NCBI GenBank assembly: GCA_905221605.1
Contig: CAJNDS010001180.1
Location: 1-64,000 of the forward strand
Origin: Symbiodinium natans
Lineage: Eukaryota; Sar; Dinophyceae; Suessiales; Symbiodiniaceae
DNA length: 64,000 nucleotides
Direction of reading: 5' to 3'
Shown: piece by piece, positions 27,256-36,498 of the stretch
Numbering within the stretch: the stretch's first letter is position 1
How the letters are laid out: each line of letters starts with the position of its first letter
The notes under the pieces: model-generated
Told to the model about the DNA's origin: nothing
Seen by the model: the letters and a program-made list of their open reading frames with translations, nothing else
Databases searched by the model: none
Translations under genes and position numbers: made by a program

Positions 27256-27621
27256 TGTTCTTGTTTTTTGGCATGCGGCACGTTTGGGGCCGTGGAACAT
27301 TCGTCGACTTTGTAAACTCGCTTTTCGTGTCCGCTTTGCCGTTTTCATCTGTATTTACAGTGTTTCCTCTGGGTCACCCTTCCCAAACCTTTGCGACACC
27401 TCGGTGTTTTTTTCGCAGTTGTTGGATTCTTGGTCTGCCCTCTGCTTCCTGACAGTCATTTCTATCGGTTTTTCCGCGTTTTCTCACGCGCTCTCCTGGT
27501 TCAATCTTACGTTTCTGTGGCCGGAAAGCCACGAAACTATGCGGTCAGCGATGTTTTCGCACCTGTCCCATTTTCCTCTTTCTGCCTTCCGTTGACTCTT
27601 GCCTGCCTTGTTTTTCACCAG

Positions 27622-27664
27622 GCTGGAGACTGCGTGTCTGTCACCAATCAGGGCTATCGGTCAG
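27622..27664 (+). CDS. Weak exon-like segment, AGDCVSVTNQGYRS
   Basis: After GTTTTTCACCAG the frame reads AGDCVSVTNQGYRS and could end at a GA donor (TCAG|GAGCTC). The larger open frames around it (27255-27873) look like T-rich intron sequence. Low confidence. Confidence 0.25.
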
Positions 27665-27880
27665 GAGCTCAGTCGAGGAGGGAGCGGCCTTTCAACCATA
27701 TAGGGTTTTCGGCGTTTTTTTTTGGGGGGGGGGGGGGGGGTTTAGGCTTCGTTGTCCGAAGCATGTCTTGTTCCCGTGCCCAGTGTCCTTCCCCGACCTG
27801 CTGTTCAGGCTGCATGTGTCCTGCGCTTCCTTCCCAGAGCTCCCTGCATGCCCTCATAACCAACCAGAAGTGAAACTGTG

Positions 27881-28147
27881 TAACCCTAAACCCTAAACCC
27901 TGAACCCTAAACCCTAAACCCTATTAAACCCTAAACCCTCTAAGACCCTAAACCCTAAACCAATATAGGGGTCGGAATAATTGTTTTGTGGTGTCGTGGC
28001 TTCCAGGTGGCCCTTGCAGCCCACGAGTGGCCATTTGTTCTTCAGGTTGAATGTCGGGTCCCTTGCAAGGTTGAGGTATCTTCGCCCTAAACCCTAAACC
28101 CTAAACCCTATAACCCTATAACCCTACCTAAACCCCTAAACCCTAAA
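27881..28147 (-). repeat. Telomeric blocks, C-strand
   Basis: About eleven degenerate CCCTAAA units at 27881-27962 and eight at 28085-28147 (with CCCTATAA variants), separated by 120 bp of unique sequence. Confidence 0.88.
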
Positions 28148-28280
28148 GGTAAGCACATAGATGCTGGCCTGAGAGTCTTCTTCTGGAAGATCTCATCATC
28201 TCACAGCCTGCTAGGCTGTTTGGTTTCTGAGATTTAGACGGACTAGAACCCTGCCGCGCAAGGCTTTCAGAAAGCAGCTG

Positions 28281-28364
28281 TCGGAATCATTACTACTGAT
28301 ATTCTCTTAGGTCCCTTTACATATACTAGAATGACCCCCCCCCCCCCCCCAAAACCCTGTTTTA
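28281..28364. repeat. Dispersed repeat, copy 1 (partner at 46518-46588)
   Basis: TCGGAATCATTACTACTGAT, GGTCCCTTTA, AGAATGACCCC and AAAACCCTGTT match 46518-46588 in the same order; the C run is expanded to 16 here. Confidence 0.6.
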
Positions 28365-28477
28365 TTCAAGCCCCGATCTCCGCCCTACATCTCGTCCACA
28401 GCGCGTAACTCAACAGGACCCTCCCGTCATGCTAACGGCCTGTGCCTCTGAGATGTTCCAAGCCTGCTAAGCTGCAT

Positions 28478-28524
28478 AGGGTTTAGGGTTTGTAGGGTTT
28501 AGGGTTTGTAGGGTTTAGGGTTAA
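28478..28524 (+). repeat. Telomeric block in GGGTTTAGGGTTTGTA units
   Basis: Three copies of a 14-bp unit built from TTTAGGG plus TTTGTAGGG, i.e. a higher-order variant. Confidence 0.85.
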
Positions 28525-28935
28525 GGCTAGATTTGCCCTTCCGGCGTATCTGGGGGCGCCCTCTCAACTCGTACATTCAGTCCTCCCGTCTTCCCACGGC
28601 CCTCCGACACCCAGATGCGTCTCCCGGAAATACTGTGGCAATCAGGCCGGCGTGGGATGGTTCAGGAGGGTTCTTGAGGAGTTAAGTTAAGTTACGGGTT
28701 GAGGCTCTGTCTTCGGGCCTTTCTTGCTGTGAGGGGCGTCTGTTCACCGAACTGCAGCAATCAGTTGGTCTAGCTCCCCCGGCAAAAGCCTCCAGTGCTG
28801 TCGTGTTTGCAGTGCAAGAAGACATGGCCGGTGCATTGGGAGCTGCCAGCAAGAAAACCACGACATGCAACATCGTGGAGTCTTGGGCTGTGTGTGAGAG
28901 GGGAGTTTAACGGTTATCGGGAGCGTGGCTGTCAG

Positions 28936-29036
28936 GCGAGCGCCACCCAGATGGGCGACATGTCGCTTGAGCAGTGCATGAGCCTTTGCGACGTCAGTTC
29001 CTCCTGCAGCGCAATACAGCCCCAGCACTGCAAAAG
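28936..29036 (+). CDS. PAN/Apple-like exon (ASATQMGDMSLEQCMSLC...CSAIQPQHC)
   Basis: Starts after GTGGCTGTCAG in phase 0 with ASATQMGDMSLEQCMSLC, followed by DVSSSCSAIQPQHCK. Cys spacing equals that of the exon at 14658. The end is uncertain: AAAA|GAGTTG would be a GA donor, a type known in dinoflagellates. A PAN/Apple relation is inferred from the C-x3-C-x5-C-x-AI pattern. Confidence 0.6.
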
Positions 29037-29321
29037 AGTTGTCTTCCTCTTGCATCGCTTGTGATCTTGTGGTTTCATCGCTGCCGTAGAGAAGTGTGAG
29101 CTGTATGAGCCCTACGCTGCGTATGTCGCTCAAGCCCCTGAAGCCCGAACATGACTTCTTCTGTATATAGGAGGGCTGCAAGATTCAGAAGCTTGTCAGC
29201 TCTGCAGCCCAAGAATATGAAGAGCTGTCGCCTAACAGCGGACCCCTGAAACCAGGCCCCAGGCAAGTAGCGCGACGATTGTTTGAGGACACCCTTTCTT
29301 GATGTTTGCTTGTGAGCTAAG

Positions 29322-29412
29322 GTACGATTGTGGCGTCTCCTGTTGGCTGATGGAACTTGATGTTTGCGGAGTTGAGACCGACACACAATGCGGAAGCAGC
29401 CTGTACTACAAG
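29322..29412 (+). CDS. DCW module, intact (YDCGVSCWL...CGSSLYYK)
   Basis: After GAGCTAAG the exon reads YDCGVSCWLMELDVCGVE, TDTQCGSSLYYK. Seven residues separate the last two Cys, as in the copy at 24320. TACTACAAG|GCC would be a GC donor, identical to the 24.4-kb copy. No intron divides it. Confidence 0.62.
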
Positions 29413-29477
29413 GCCGGTTTGCGACATCTGTGTCGCTCTCCTCGTGTAGCCACCGGCAGCATCATGATGACAGCATG

Positions 29478-29598
29478 CTGCTGCAGCATCCAATGGCAGG
29501 AAGACCCTACAACGACGATCGCCACGACCACAACAACCACAACAACTACCACAACGACCACAACGACGACAACCACCACTGAATATGTGGTGACCTAG
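29478..29598 (+). CDS. Thr-rich segment (TTTIATTTTTT...EYVVT)
   Basis: CSIQWQEDP followed by a long run of Thr codons (ACN) and EYVVT, then TAG. Codons ACG, ACC, ACA and ACT are mixed, so this is not a pure triplet expansion, which favours selection for Thr. Thr runs of this kind are typical O-glycosylated linkers in secreted proteins (inference). Confidence 0.4.
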
Positions 29599-30282
29599 AT
29601 GGATGTGTGTGTGTGTTTCGATTTCCAATTTTGTAGCCTACACAGTTCGAGTTCTAGCTCAAGGTGACAGCTTGATCAAACGCCTGGAAAGGGCCCTTCC
29701 GGAACGACAGCGCAGACCATGGAAACTGAGATTTGCTGCGACTCTTAAAGTTGTGGAGTAGCTGTAGAGCTTGTGAACGAAACTGCTCTGACCGCAACCC
29801 CCCAAAGACCAGGACCCTAAGCACCTTTCGGACACCTGCAACACGCCTGCTGAGCCCGTTTTCGTCCTCGAAACTGCCGGCCTGGCTGCGTGTTCTGCTG
29901 ACGCGCTGCCAGCCACCTGACTGCCCGTGAACTTTGCAGCGACGCATTCATGTGTCGTTGCAATTTCCGGTTGGGGCAGGAAGTGCCTGAAGTTTTGTCG
30001 GTATTGGCCAGTTGGGGGATGAAGTGCCGAAGAAATTTCTAACTAGCGGACGTCGGACATATAAGGGCCTCATTGCGACTTGGCAGAAGTAGCCAACAGC
30101 AGCTCAGTGGGTGCATGCCTTCTCTAATTTGAAGAGTGCGATCGATATTGAAGTTTGGTGCAGCGATTCCATGTGCTTGCCACACCGCCCCCATCCGCGG
30201 CTCAATCAAATGCATCATATCATTAGGGTTATGCACGTTGTTGTCATGAGTGGCTAGTGGGAGTGGTGGAGGTGGTGGTGGT

Positions 30283-30594
30283 GGCAGTGGCAGTCGAAGT
30301 AGGAGTAGTAGGAGTAGTAGTAGTAGTAGTAGTAGTAGTAGCAGGAGTAGCAGGAGTAGCAGCAGCAGCAGCAGCGGCAGCGGCAGCGGCAGCGGCAGCA
30401 GTAGCGGTAGTAGCAGTAGCAGTAGTACGACTACTAGTACTAGTGCTAGTGCTAGTGCTACTAGTACTATTACCAGCAGCAGTAACAGCAGCAGAAGCAG
30501 CAGTAGCAGCAGTAGCAGCAGTAGTAGCAGTAGTAGCAGTAGTAGGAGTAGTAGAAGCAGTAGTAACAGTAGTAGCAGTAGTAGCAGTCTTTGT
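30283..30594 (+). repeat. (AGT/AGC)n trinucleotide tract
   Basis: Over 300 bp of AGT, AGC, AGG triplets. Frames read Ser/Arg, Val/Ala or Thr/Ala on either strand, all open, so coding is undecided. The Ser frame ends SLCLPGCGI and a stop. Confidence 0.8.
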
Positions 30595-30615
30595 CTTCCA
30601 GGTTGTGGAATCTAG

Positions 30616-30698
30616 GGTGCACTGTGCACAAGCTCCCACCCAAGGTTCTTGACGAAACTCGCTGTTCCGCGGCTGCAACTGCCTTGGGCCCCTGGGAT
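30616..30698 (+). CDS. Split domain copy 2, part 1 (KVLDETRCSAAATALGPWD)
   Basis: After TCTAG the open frame includes CTVHKLPPKVLDETRC and SAAATALGPWD, ending before GCACCA. It is homologous to 24874-24995 in protein and in the cut after PWD. Here the donor would be GC where the other copy has GT. The 5' limit is uncertain. Confidence 0.6.
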
Positions 30699-30930
30699 GC
30701 ACCATAGCTGGCTTAGGATAGGGACTCTACACACAGGGTGCTTTTGAGGAGCGGTGGAGGACTGCCCTTCTTAGCAAAGAGGGCGCATAAGCGCCATGTG
30801 TTTTCTGAGGAGACCCAGAGTAGCATGTAGCCTATTTCTTCGACCGAACGGAGAATGCACAGAAGTTTTGGGGGGATCCCGAAAGGTACCACCAAAAACG
30901 ACGTGAGGATTTACCTTCATGCCGACGGAG

Positions 30931-30976
30931 AACACACCCACTTGGCCGAACGGATGCTACAAGCAGCTGAGTCGCA
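30931..30976 (+). CDS. Split domain copy 2, part 2 (NTPTWPNGCYKQL)
   Basis: Reads NTPTWPNGCYKQLS after CCGACGGAG. TWPNGCY parallels EWPNGCY at 25402. Its end, perhaps a GA donor after CAGCT, is unresolved. Confidence 0.5.
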
Positions 30977-31386
30977 AAGAGCCTCCTCATGAAGAAAGGA
31001 TATCCGATTGCAACCATCAACTGCATAAAGGGGCAGAATAGTGCAGATATGGGTAGCTGCTTGTGATTGGCGAACGTACGCCAGATCGGAAGCCTGCGGC
31101 CTGAAAAATACCTGGGGCTTGGTGTTTCAGTTCAGATTGCTAGGATTACCATCATGCTGCAACGGGGTTGTTTCAGAAGGGAAGAAGGGATGAAGAGCAG
31201 CAACTGAGAGGCGTCTTCTGGGTTTGCACCTCAGCCATTGGCTTCAGCACAGTTGAAGCTTCAAACCTGATCTCCAAAAGTGTTTGTAGTCCACAACCTT
31301 TGTCCATATAAAAAGTAGCCCAAAAAAAGAACCCCCCCCCCCCCTCGCAGCGGTTCCGAGAGCCCCCTTCTCGAAGTCGAACCCAG

Positions 31387-31477
31387 GTGGACCAGGCAGC
31401 CAGAGCTCTACTTCAACTACAACTCGGGCAGTGCCAACGCCGAAGCCCAGGTCGTCTGCGAGGCTCACCGACTAGGG
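31387..31477 (+). CDS. Split domain copy 2, part 3 (ELYFNYNSGSANAEAQVVCEA)
   Basis: After GAACCCAG the exon has one base plus WTRQPELYFNYNSG, SANAEAQVVCEAHRL, ending at a canonical GTGAGC donor (31478). Same acceptor phase as 25947. A Thr/Ser-rich alternative frame is also open but lacks the homology. Confidence 0.62.
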
Positions 31478-31712
31478 GTGAGCCGACACACGGGGAATTC
31501 CGGGGGGGGGGGGGGGGGGCAGGGGGGGGCTGGTGAAGAAGTTGGAGGCATCAAGAACAGGTTCGGCGTCAGACAATTGATGCACTGACCAACGCACCCT
31601 GAGAGAGTTTCCATCCTTCCATCGTTGCACACGTCGCGTTTGTGTGGTTTCACCTTGCCAGGAGGAAGGATGCCAGGCTTTGAGCAGGCCTCAAAAACTA
31701 GTTGCGAAGCAG

Positions 31713-31784
31713 GCAACCACGACCACGACAACCACGACAACGTCGGTAACCGGTGTCTTCACAACTGGCACGACGACCACTCAG
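31713..31784 (+). CDS. Thr-rich symmetric exon
   Basis: 72 nt, phase 0 at both ends, between GCGAAGCAG and GTGGGG. It reads ATTTTTTTTT, SVTGVFTTGTTTTQ. It follows split-domain copy 2 and would act as a glycosylated linker. Frame and donor are good; function is inferred. Confidence 0.5.
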
Positions 31785-32257
31785 GTGGGGCTTGTGCACG
31801 TGGTAGGGTGGACGTGGGCTCAAGAGGATTGGTTCAGTTAAGTTATCCCAATACCCCCCCCCCCCCCGCTATACCCCCTTTGACCCCCTTACTATACCCC
31901 CCTAAATGGGTATTCTCTCAACATTGGGTTTGCAGGTTCGGAGTATGACTGGCCCTGGAATTCCCCTGGAAAGGAGTGTTGGGTCCCAGTCCGAGCTTGC
32001 AATCAGCCCGCAGATGTGGAGATTTCCCAAACCCGTACTAGATGTGTACACACATACATATATCACACAAGAAAAATGTAAACATATATATATAAATATA
32101 TATATATATATGTTTGTTTGTGTGCTTGTATGCGTGTATGTATGTATGGCACTGCGTCGTCCCACGCGGCCCCCGGGCTTCTTCAAAAGACATCTCTGGT
32201 CAAGGATGCGCTATTTTACCCTGCCCTAAACCCTACACCCTGACTTCCTTGTGCCAG

Positions 32258-32320
32258 TCCGGAAACTGCATCACCACCTCTGCGGAGTTCGTCTGCACGC
32301 CATACAAGCGCCCTCCCGCG
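32258..32320 (+). CDS. Symmetric Cys exon whose donor is the telomeric block
   Basis: 63 nt in phase 0 after ACTTCCTTGTGCCAG, reading SGNCITTSAEFVCTPYKR and PPA. The next bases are GTTTAGGG, the first unit of a long telomeric array, so GTTTAG would serve as 5' splice site. Upstream, CCCTAAACCCTACACCC lies 15 nt before the acceptor. SAEFV recalls SAAEFI at 53107. Confidence 0.5.
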
Positions 32321-32482
32321 GTTTAGGGTTTAGGGTTTAGGGTTTAGGGTTTAGGGTTTAGGGTTTAGGGTTTAGGGTTTAGGGTTTAGGGTTTAGGGTT
32401 TAGGGTTTAGGGTTCAGGGTTCAGGGTTCAGGGTTCAGGGTTCAGGGTTTTAGGGTTTAGGGTTTAGGGTTTAGGGTTAAGG
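32321..32482 (+). repeat. Telomeric block, G-strand, about 23 units
   Basis: The array starts exactly at the exon end proposed at 32320. An internal run of five TTCAGGG units (about 32413-32446) is a homogenised variant inside TTTAGGG. Confidence 0.93.
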
Positions 32483-32588
32483 GAAGTTGGGGACGGGGAT
32501 CTTTGAGTTCGAGTTGCCCACGCTTCTGGTCTCTTGCTTGCTGCCTCTTGACAGTGAAAGGAGCAATCTCAGAATAGCCTGTCCCCAG

Positions 32589-32649
32589 GTACTGCAGCTA
32601 TCAGCTTGATGCGTACAAACTGGGTGAGATGAGCCTCGAAAGCTGCAAG
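32589..32649 (+). CDS. Cys exon, PAN-like first half (LGEMSLESCK)
   Basis: After TGTCCCCAG the exon has one base plus YCSYQLDAYKLGEMSLESCK, then AAG|GCC as a possible GC donor. LGEMSLESC matches LGTMTLAEC and MGDMSLEQC. The matching second half may be the exon at 33047. Confidence 0.5.
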
Positions 32650-32892
32650 GCCTGAAGAGCATTTGAGTGATGCCAGAGGTAGGAGCGGCTTCGACATGCG
32701 TTTGTCCCCACGGAACCGGCACCTGTATACACTCCTGGAACACTTCACTAAGAGCCCTGTGGCATGGATAGCCAGGGACTTGGAACTGCAGTCTGCTTTG
32801 CAGGAAGCGTGTGCTGAAACCTGAGCTGCAATGGAACAAACTCCCGAGACGAAAAGAAACCCCGACGTCGTAGAGCTTGCGCAGGCTTCTGT

Positions 32893-32965
32893 TATGGGGG
32901 TTTACGAAAAATGAGGCTTGGGGGTACCTTATTGGGGTCCTTGTTATAAGGGGATCCTAGAAGAG
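32893..32965. repeat. Dispersed short repeat, copy 3 of 3 (inverted)
   Basis: Its reverse complement matches 2551-2620 and 7036-7108 (TAGGATCCCCTTAT..., ATTTTTCGTAAACCCCCATA). Confidence 0.6.
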
Positions 32966-33046
32966 TCTATTAGGGTTCCTTAGTCTCGCAAAACCCCTTT
33001 ATACCATCTGTTGGGTTCCCAACAGCAGGATACCGTGATCTTTGAG

Positions 33047-33128
33047 ACTTGTAAAGCATCTGCAAACGGCATGCCAGCGCAGGCAGCATGCTCTCAGTAC
33101 GAGAACTGCAACGCGATCCAGCCATTCG
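33047..33128 (+). CDS. Cys exon, PAN-like second half (CSQYENCNAIQP)
   Basis: After TTTGAG the frame reads TCKASANGMPAQAACSQYEN, CNAIQPF and meets a GTGGAA donor at 33129. CxAIQP corresponds to CSAIQP at 28936 and CSSIQH at 14658. Together with 32589 it may form one PAN-like module split by an intron. Confidence 0.5.
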
Positions 33129-33404
33129 GTGGAAAATCCTCTACATCTTCGGTTTTCGGTTGACGATTCCTGGGGTTCCCTCACAGTGGAGCTTGTAATT
33201 AGTGAGTTGACATGTGCTGCGGAATTCATGCAAAGTCTTGTCTCCAGGGCTGAAGGGCAGTCAACCGTAGTTCTACAATTACGTTGAAAGCTCCGTAGCG
33301 CAATCGCCTTGCGCTAGGTGGAGCGAGACGAGATGCCTAGGATGGAAACCTGAATTGTGCAACCTGGTACCTGGAGCACAAGCTGCGAGCGCGAAGCCTT
33401 CAAG

Positions 33405-33445
33405 GTACGACTGCAACACCGACTGCTGGCTGTTGAAAGAGTGCG
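33405..33445 (+). CDS. DCW module, first half (YDCNTDCWLLKEC)
   Basis: After CCTTCAAG the exon reads YDCNTDCWLLKEC plus one base, then a GC donor (GCTGCT). Joining to 33787 gives C-GSLVDTT-C, seven residues between the two Cys as in the intact copies. This fixes a phase-1 GC-AG intron at 33446-33786. Confidence 0.6.
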
Positions 33446-33786
33446 GCTGCTTGGCATTCACCAGACTAAACGTGCCATCAGCGGTACGGTGAAAGACTGG
33501 GGATGCGGATCCTGGGTAGGTGCAAGCCGGCCTCAGCCATCGATCGATCCTGAATCTGAGCCCCACTCGACCCACGGCAAGTTGATAGCGTACGTGGCGC
33601 ACCCCACCGAAGCAAGCGCTGTTTCAGGGCGACCCCTCACCTTTCACAGCCATGACTAGAGCTTGCCAAGATTGTGCAAAGAGGTCCCGAACCTGGGCAT
33701 TCAACAGCTGCCTTTCTGCTCTCTTCCTCCGGGTTCTTGAAGAAAACTGTGTCGTTTCGGGCCTGCTGGAGCCCCTGAATTCCCAG

Positions 33787-33836
33787 GTAGCCTCGTGGAC
33801 ACCACCTGTGGCAGCAGCGTTTACATCCGCACCTTG
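33787..33836 (+). CDS. DCW module, second half (SLVDTTCGSSVYIRT)
   Basis: After CTGAATTCCCAG the exon supplies two bases and then SLVDTTCGSSVYIRT. A GTCGAG donor follows. Homologous to CGSSIYYK/CGSSLYYK. Confidence 0.58.
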
Positions 33837-33870
33837 TCGAGTACTTTGGGAGTTCGGTCTGGGCTCTTAG

Positions 33871-33948
33871 AACCCTAAACCCTAAACCCTAAACCCTAAA
33901 CACTAAACCCTAAACCCTAAACCCTAAACCCTAAACCCTAAACCCTAG
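33871..33948 (-). repeat. Telomeric block, C-strand, eleven units
   Basis: Nearly perfect CCCTAAA with one CACTAAA. It starts about 35 bp after the exon proposed at 33787-33836. Confidence 0.92.
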
Positions 33949-34131
33949 GTAGGACCTCGGGATGCTGGGATACTTGCCCCCCCCCCCCCCCCCCGCCCTG
34001 ACTGAGAAGAAAGAGGAGCTCACACTTAGGAATCTTGTGTCAGCGGATGTTTGGGAGAATGTGGCTTGGAACAGCCACTGAAGCTGAGACTTGGGTTTCA
34101 ACTGTGCAAAGGAGATATCTACTGGCTGTGG

Positions 34132-34187
34132 AGCACAACGACGACGACAACAGCCCGGGGCCCTGACCTGGAAGTGTTCTGCGCGTA
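34132..34187 (+). CDS. Thr-rich exon-like segment (STTTTTTARGPDLEV)
   Basis: STTTTTTARGPDLEVFCA followed by a stop. Acceptor and donor are unclear. Similar in style to the Thr-rich exons at 31713 and 34464. Confidence 0.3.
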
Positions 34188-34463
34188 GTTCACAGCATTT
34201 GGTATGGTCTGTAGCCTATCCACAGAAGCTCGGCATGATTGTAGGTCACTGAAGATTGTAGCTGAAAATCTGTTCTGATATGGACTTTGACAGGTGTTTG
34301 GTGGCTGCTTGCCCACAACGGATACTGGGTTTGACTGCAGGCCGCTCGGCTTTGGTTTGAGGCTGCTGCCCTAAACCCTAAACCCTAAGTCCTCAACCGT
34401 ACTGTCAACAAGGCGGGCCACATCCAAGCTTGACTCACACAACCGCTGGCAGAAGAGCTTCAG

Positions 34464-34539
34464 ATTTCGGAGCCTGCCGCTACAAAGGTTACCACCCAGC
34501 TACCACCGACTACCACCCTGAACCAAGACGAGTGGTATG
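34464..34539 (+). CDS. Thr-rich exon (ISEPAATKVTTQLPPTTTL)
   Basis: After GAAGAGCTTCAG the frame reads ISEPAATKVTTQLPPTTTL, NQDEW and ends at a GTGAAC donor (34540). Probable flexible linker. Confidence 0.45.
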
Positions 34540-35013
34540 GTGAACAGACTTGATCACAAGTTGGCCGTGTCGCGCTTCGAGAAAATCGCATGCTCAAATT
34601 GAACTGTCAAAGTGAGCTGTCTGCAGCATCACCGCGCACTCTAGGGGATTCTAAGCCAGCATGGACGGTCACCCGTCACCTCTGTGCAAGTAGGGCCTCC
34701 AGATGGGGCGCTGCTGAATAAAGTCAGGCTGTATGATTATTAACTTTGAATCCACAGCATGAACAGGAAGCGAAGAAAGAAAGAGTGAGAGAGAGGGAGG
34801 GAGGTCGGGAGGGAGGGAGGGAGGGAGAGAGCAAACCCCTCCCCCCGAACAGGCCAGTGACTATAGTGCTGTCGACGTTTAGATGTTCTTGAGGGGGTGT
34901 GAATTGGGACATACTGGGACCACTTGAGAGCTTCAAACATGGCAGCTCGCGTCAGGCCCTCGGTCTACTGTTCCAACCAAAACGACGCGATCAACTACGG
35001 AGCCAATGGCTGC

Positions 35014-35054
35014 AGGGTTTAGGGTTTAGGGTTTAGGGTTCAGGGTTTAGGGTT
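35014..35054 (+). repeat. Telomeric block, G-strand
   Basis: About six units including one TTCAGGG. Smaller remnants lie at 34371-34388 (C-strand) and 35310-35330 (G-strand). Confidence 0.85.
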
Positions 35055-36031
35055 GTTTGCTTTGAGGTTTAAAAAGTTTTGGGGTTGTCCTGGGGTTTAG
35101 ATACACCTAGAACCTTAAAGTACTTGCAACCACCCCCCCCCCCCCTACCCCCCGGCCCCCTTCTAAGAGGGATCCCATGGCAGAAGCTGGCAATTTTTTT
35201 TTCTGAGGTATTTGGGAGGCTGTAAAAGCATCAAGCATGGACTTGGCTTCACGTGATGATTCGCGATGTAATCCCCTTTTTCTGCGATGTCTACACTGTT
35301 AATGTTGTCAGGGTTTAGGTTTAGGGTTTACACTGGGGTTTTGGGCTGTAAGGATGTGATGTAATCCCGATCCCCTGAATTTGGGGATTGAGTCCTTGAG
35401 CCAGCTGGAGATAGAAGGACGTCTGATTGTTTTTCAAAGGGCCCTAGTGTCCGCAAAAGACTCCAACGTCCTTCCCAGGAACCATGTCCCTCGATCGTTG
35501 TGCTGCACTCTGCCGAGCGACGTCTTGCGCCTGGATACAGAAGCTTGGCATAGTTCAGGTACTGACTCTCTCATATTTGCTAGACATGAGAAGCGCGAAA
35601 CCCCTCCGAGCGCAAGGCATGTTGCTTTACGTACCTTAAGCAAGGCTTGGTGAGGTGACATGATGTGACTCGAACCGACCGGGGTGGTTCGGCCAGGTCG
35701 TCACTGTGCGCACACTGCCGTTACAGTATTGGGGCTTTGCAGTTCGCTGTGCGACTATTCAAGAGCTGTGCTTGTGTGAGCTAATGATAGTCATTGCCGC
35801 TATCTATCTATTCACATGGAACAGTGCAATAGCGGCACGGAGAGAACATTGGCGCACATTTTCTGTCGTGGGTGAAGAGGACCCTCGTTATGCCGTCAGG
35901 TTTGCAGACATCTCTTGATGAGTTACGGGCACTACCCTTGACCCCACATTACAGGGCGGTCGCTTATGATGCCGATGATGGACACGGTGGCGCGGCCACA
36001 TGGCGGTAAATGTGTGCACCAGCACGCCCAG
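35055..36031. other. No recognised exon
   Basis: Contains short ORFs and a 13-bp C run at 35133. None carries the module motifs. Confidence 0.35.
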
Positions 36032-36084
36032 GTACGACTGCAACACTGACTGCTGGCTTCTCCCTTCCTGCTTCCTGGAATGAT
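36032..36084 (+). CDS. DCW module, first half (YDCNTDCWLLPSC)
   Basis: After CACGCCCAG the exon has one base and YDCNTDCWLLPSC, close to the copy at 33405. A stop follows at 36081, so an intron or a disabling change intervenes; the donor is not resolved. Confidence 0.5.
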
Positions 36085-36498
36085 TCGACTGCCAGGTCCT
36101 TTTTGTTATTGCTTCGGGGTGTCGATGGGTGTCGAAGGTCGGAGTTTATCCTTTCTGTGACAATGTCTGGCTTGCAGGATCGTGCAGGTCAGCTAGTGTA
36201 GCATGCTGGTGGGCAGAAGAGTGCTCTCCAGACTGTCGGCATGTCTTCATTGCAAGGGTCAGCTTCCATTGTTCGCTCAAGGTCTGTTTCCTTCCATGTC
36301 CTTCCATTGTGCTCTGTTCCGCTTGCTCTTGTTGCGGCAACGTGCCGACGCTACATTGCACCAAGATCCTACACAGATTTGAGAGATGAGGAGTTGAAGC
36401 ATGCCGGCCTCCCAACCTTTGAGGCACCAGCCATGAGCAATCAAGACATGTGCTCCGCAAATAGCACAGGAAGAGACGGCACATGTCTGAGGTGCCAG

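Noticed and set aside
27255-27873. Two overlapping ORFs of 100-160 codons before the C-strand block
   Set aside because: T-rich hydrophobic translations running into a poly-G tract; only one short Cys segment kept at low confidence.
30244-30705. Thr/Ala and Val/Ala ORFs over the (AGT/AGC)n tract
   Set aside because: All frames stay open because of triplet repeats. The Ser frame is only kept as a possibility in the repeat entry.
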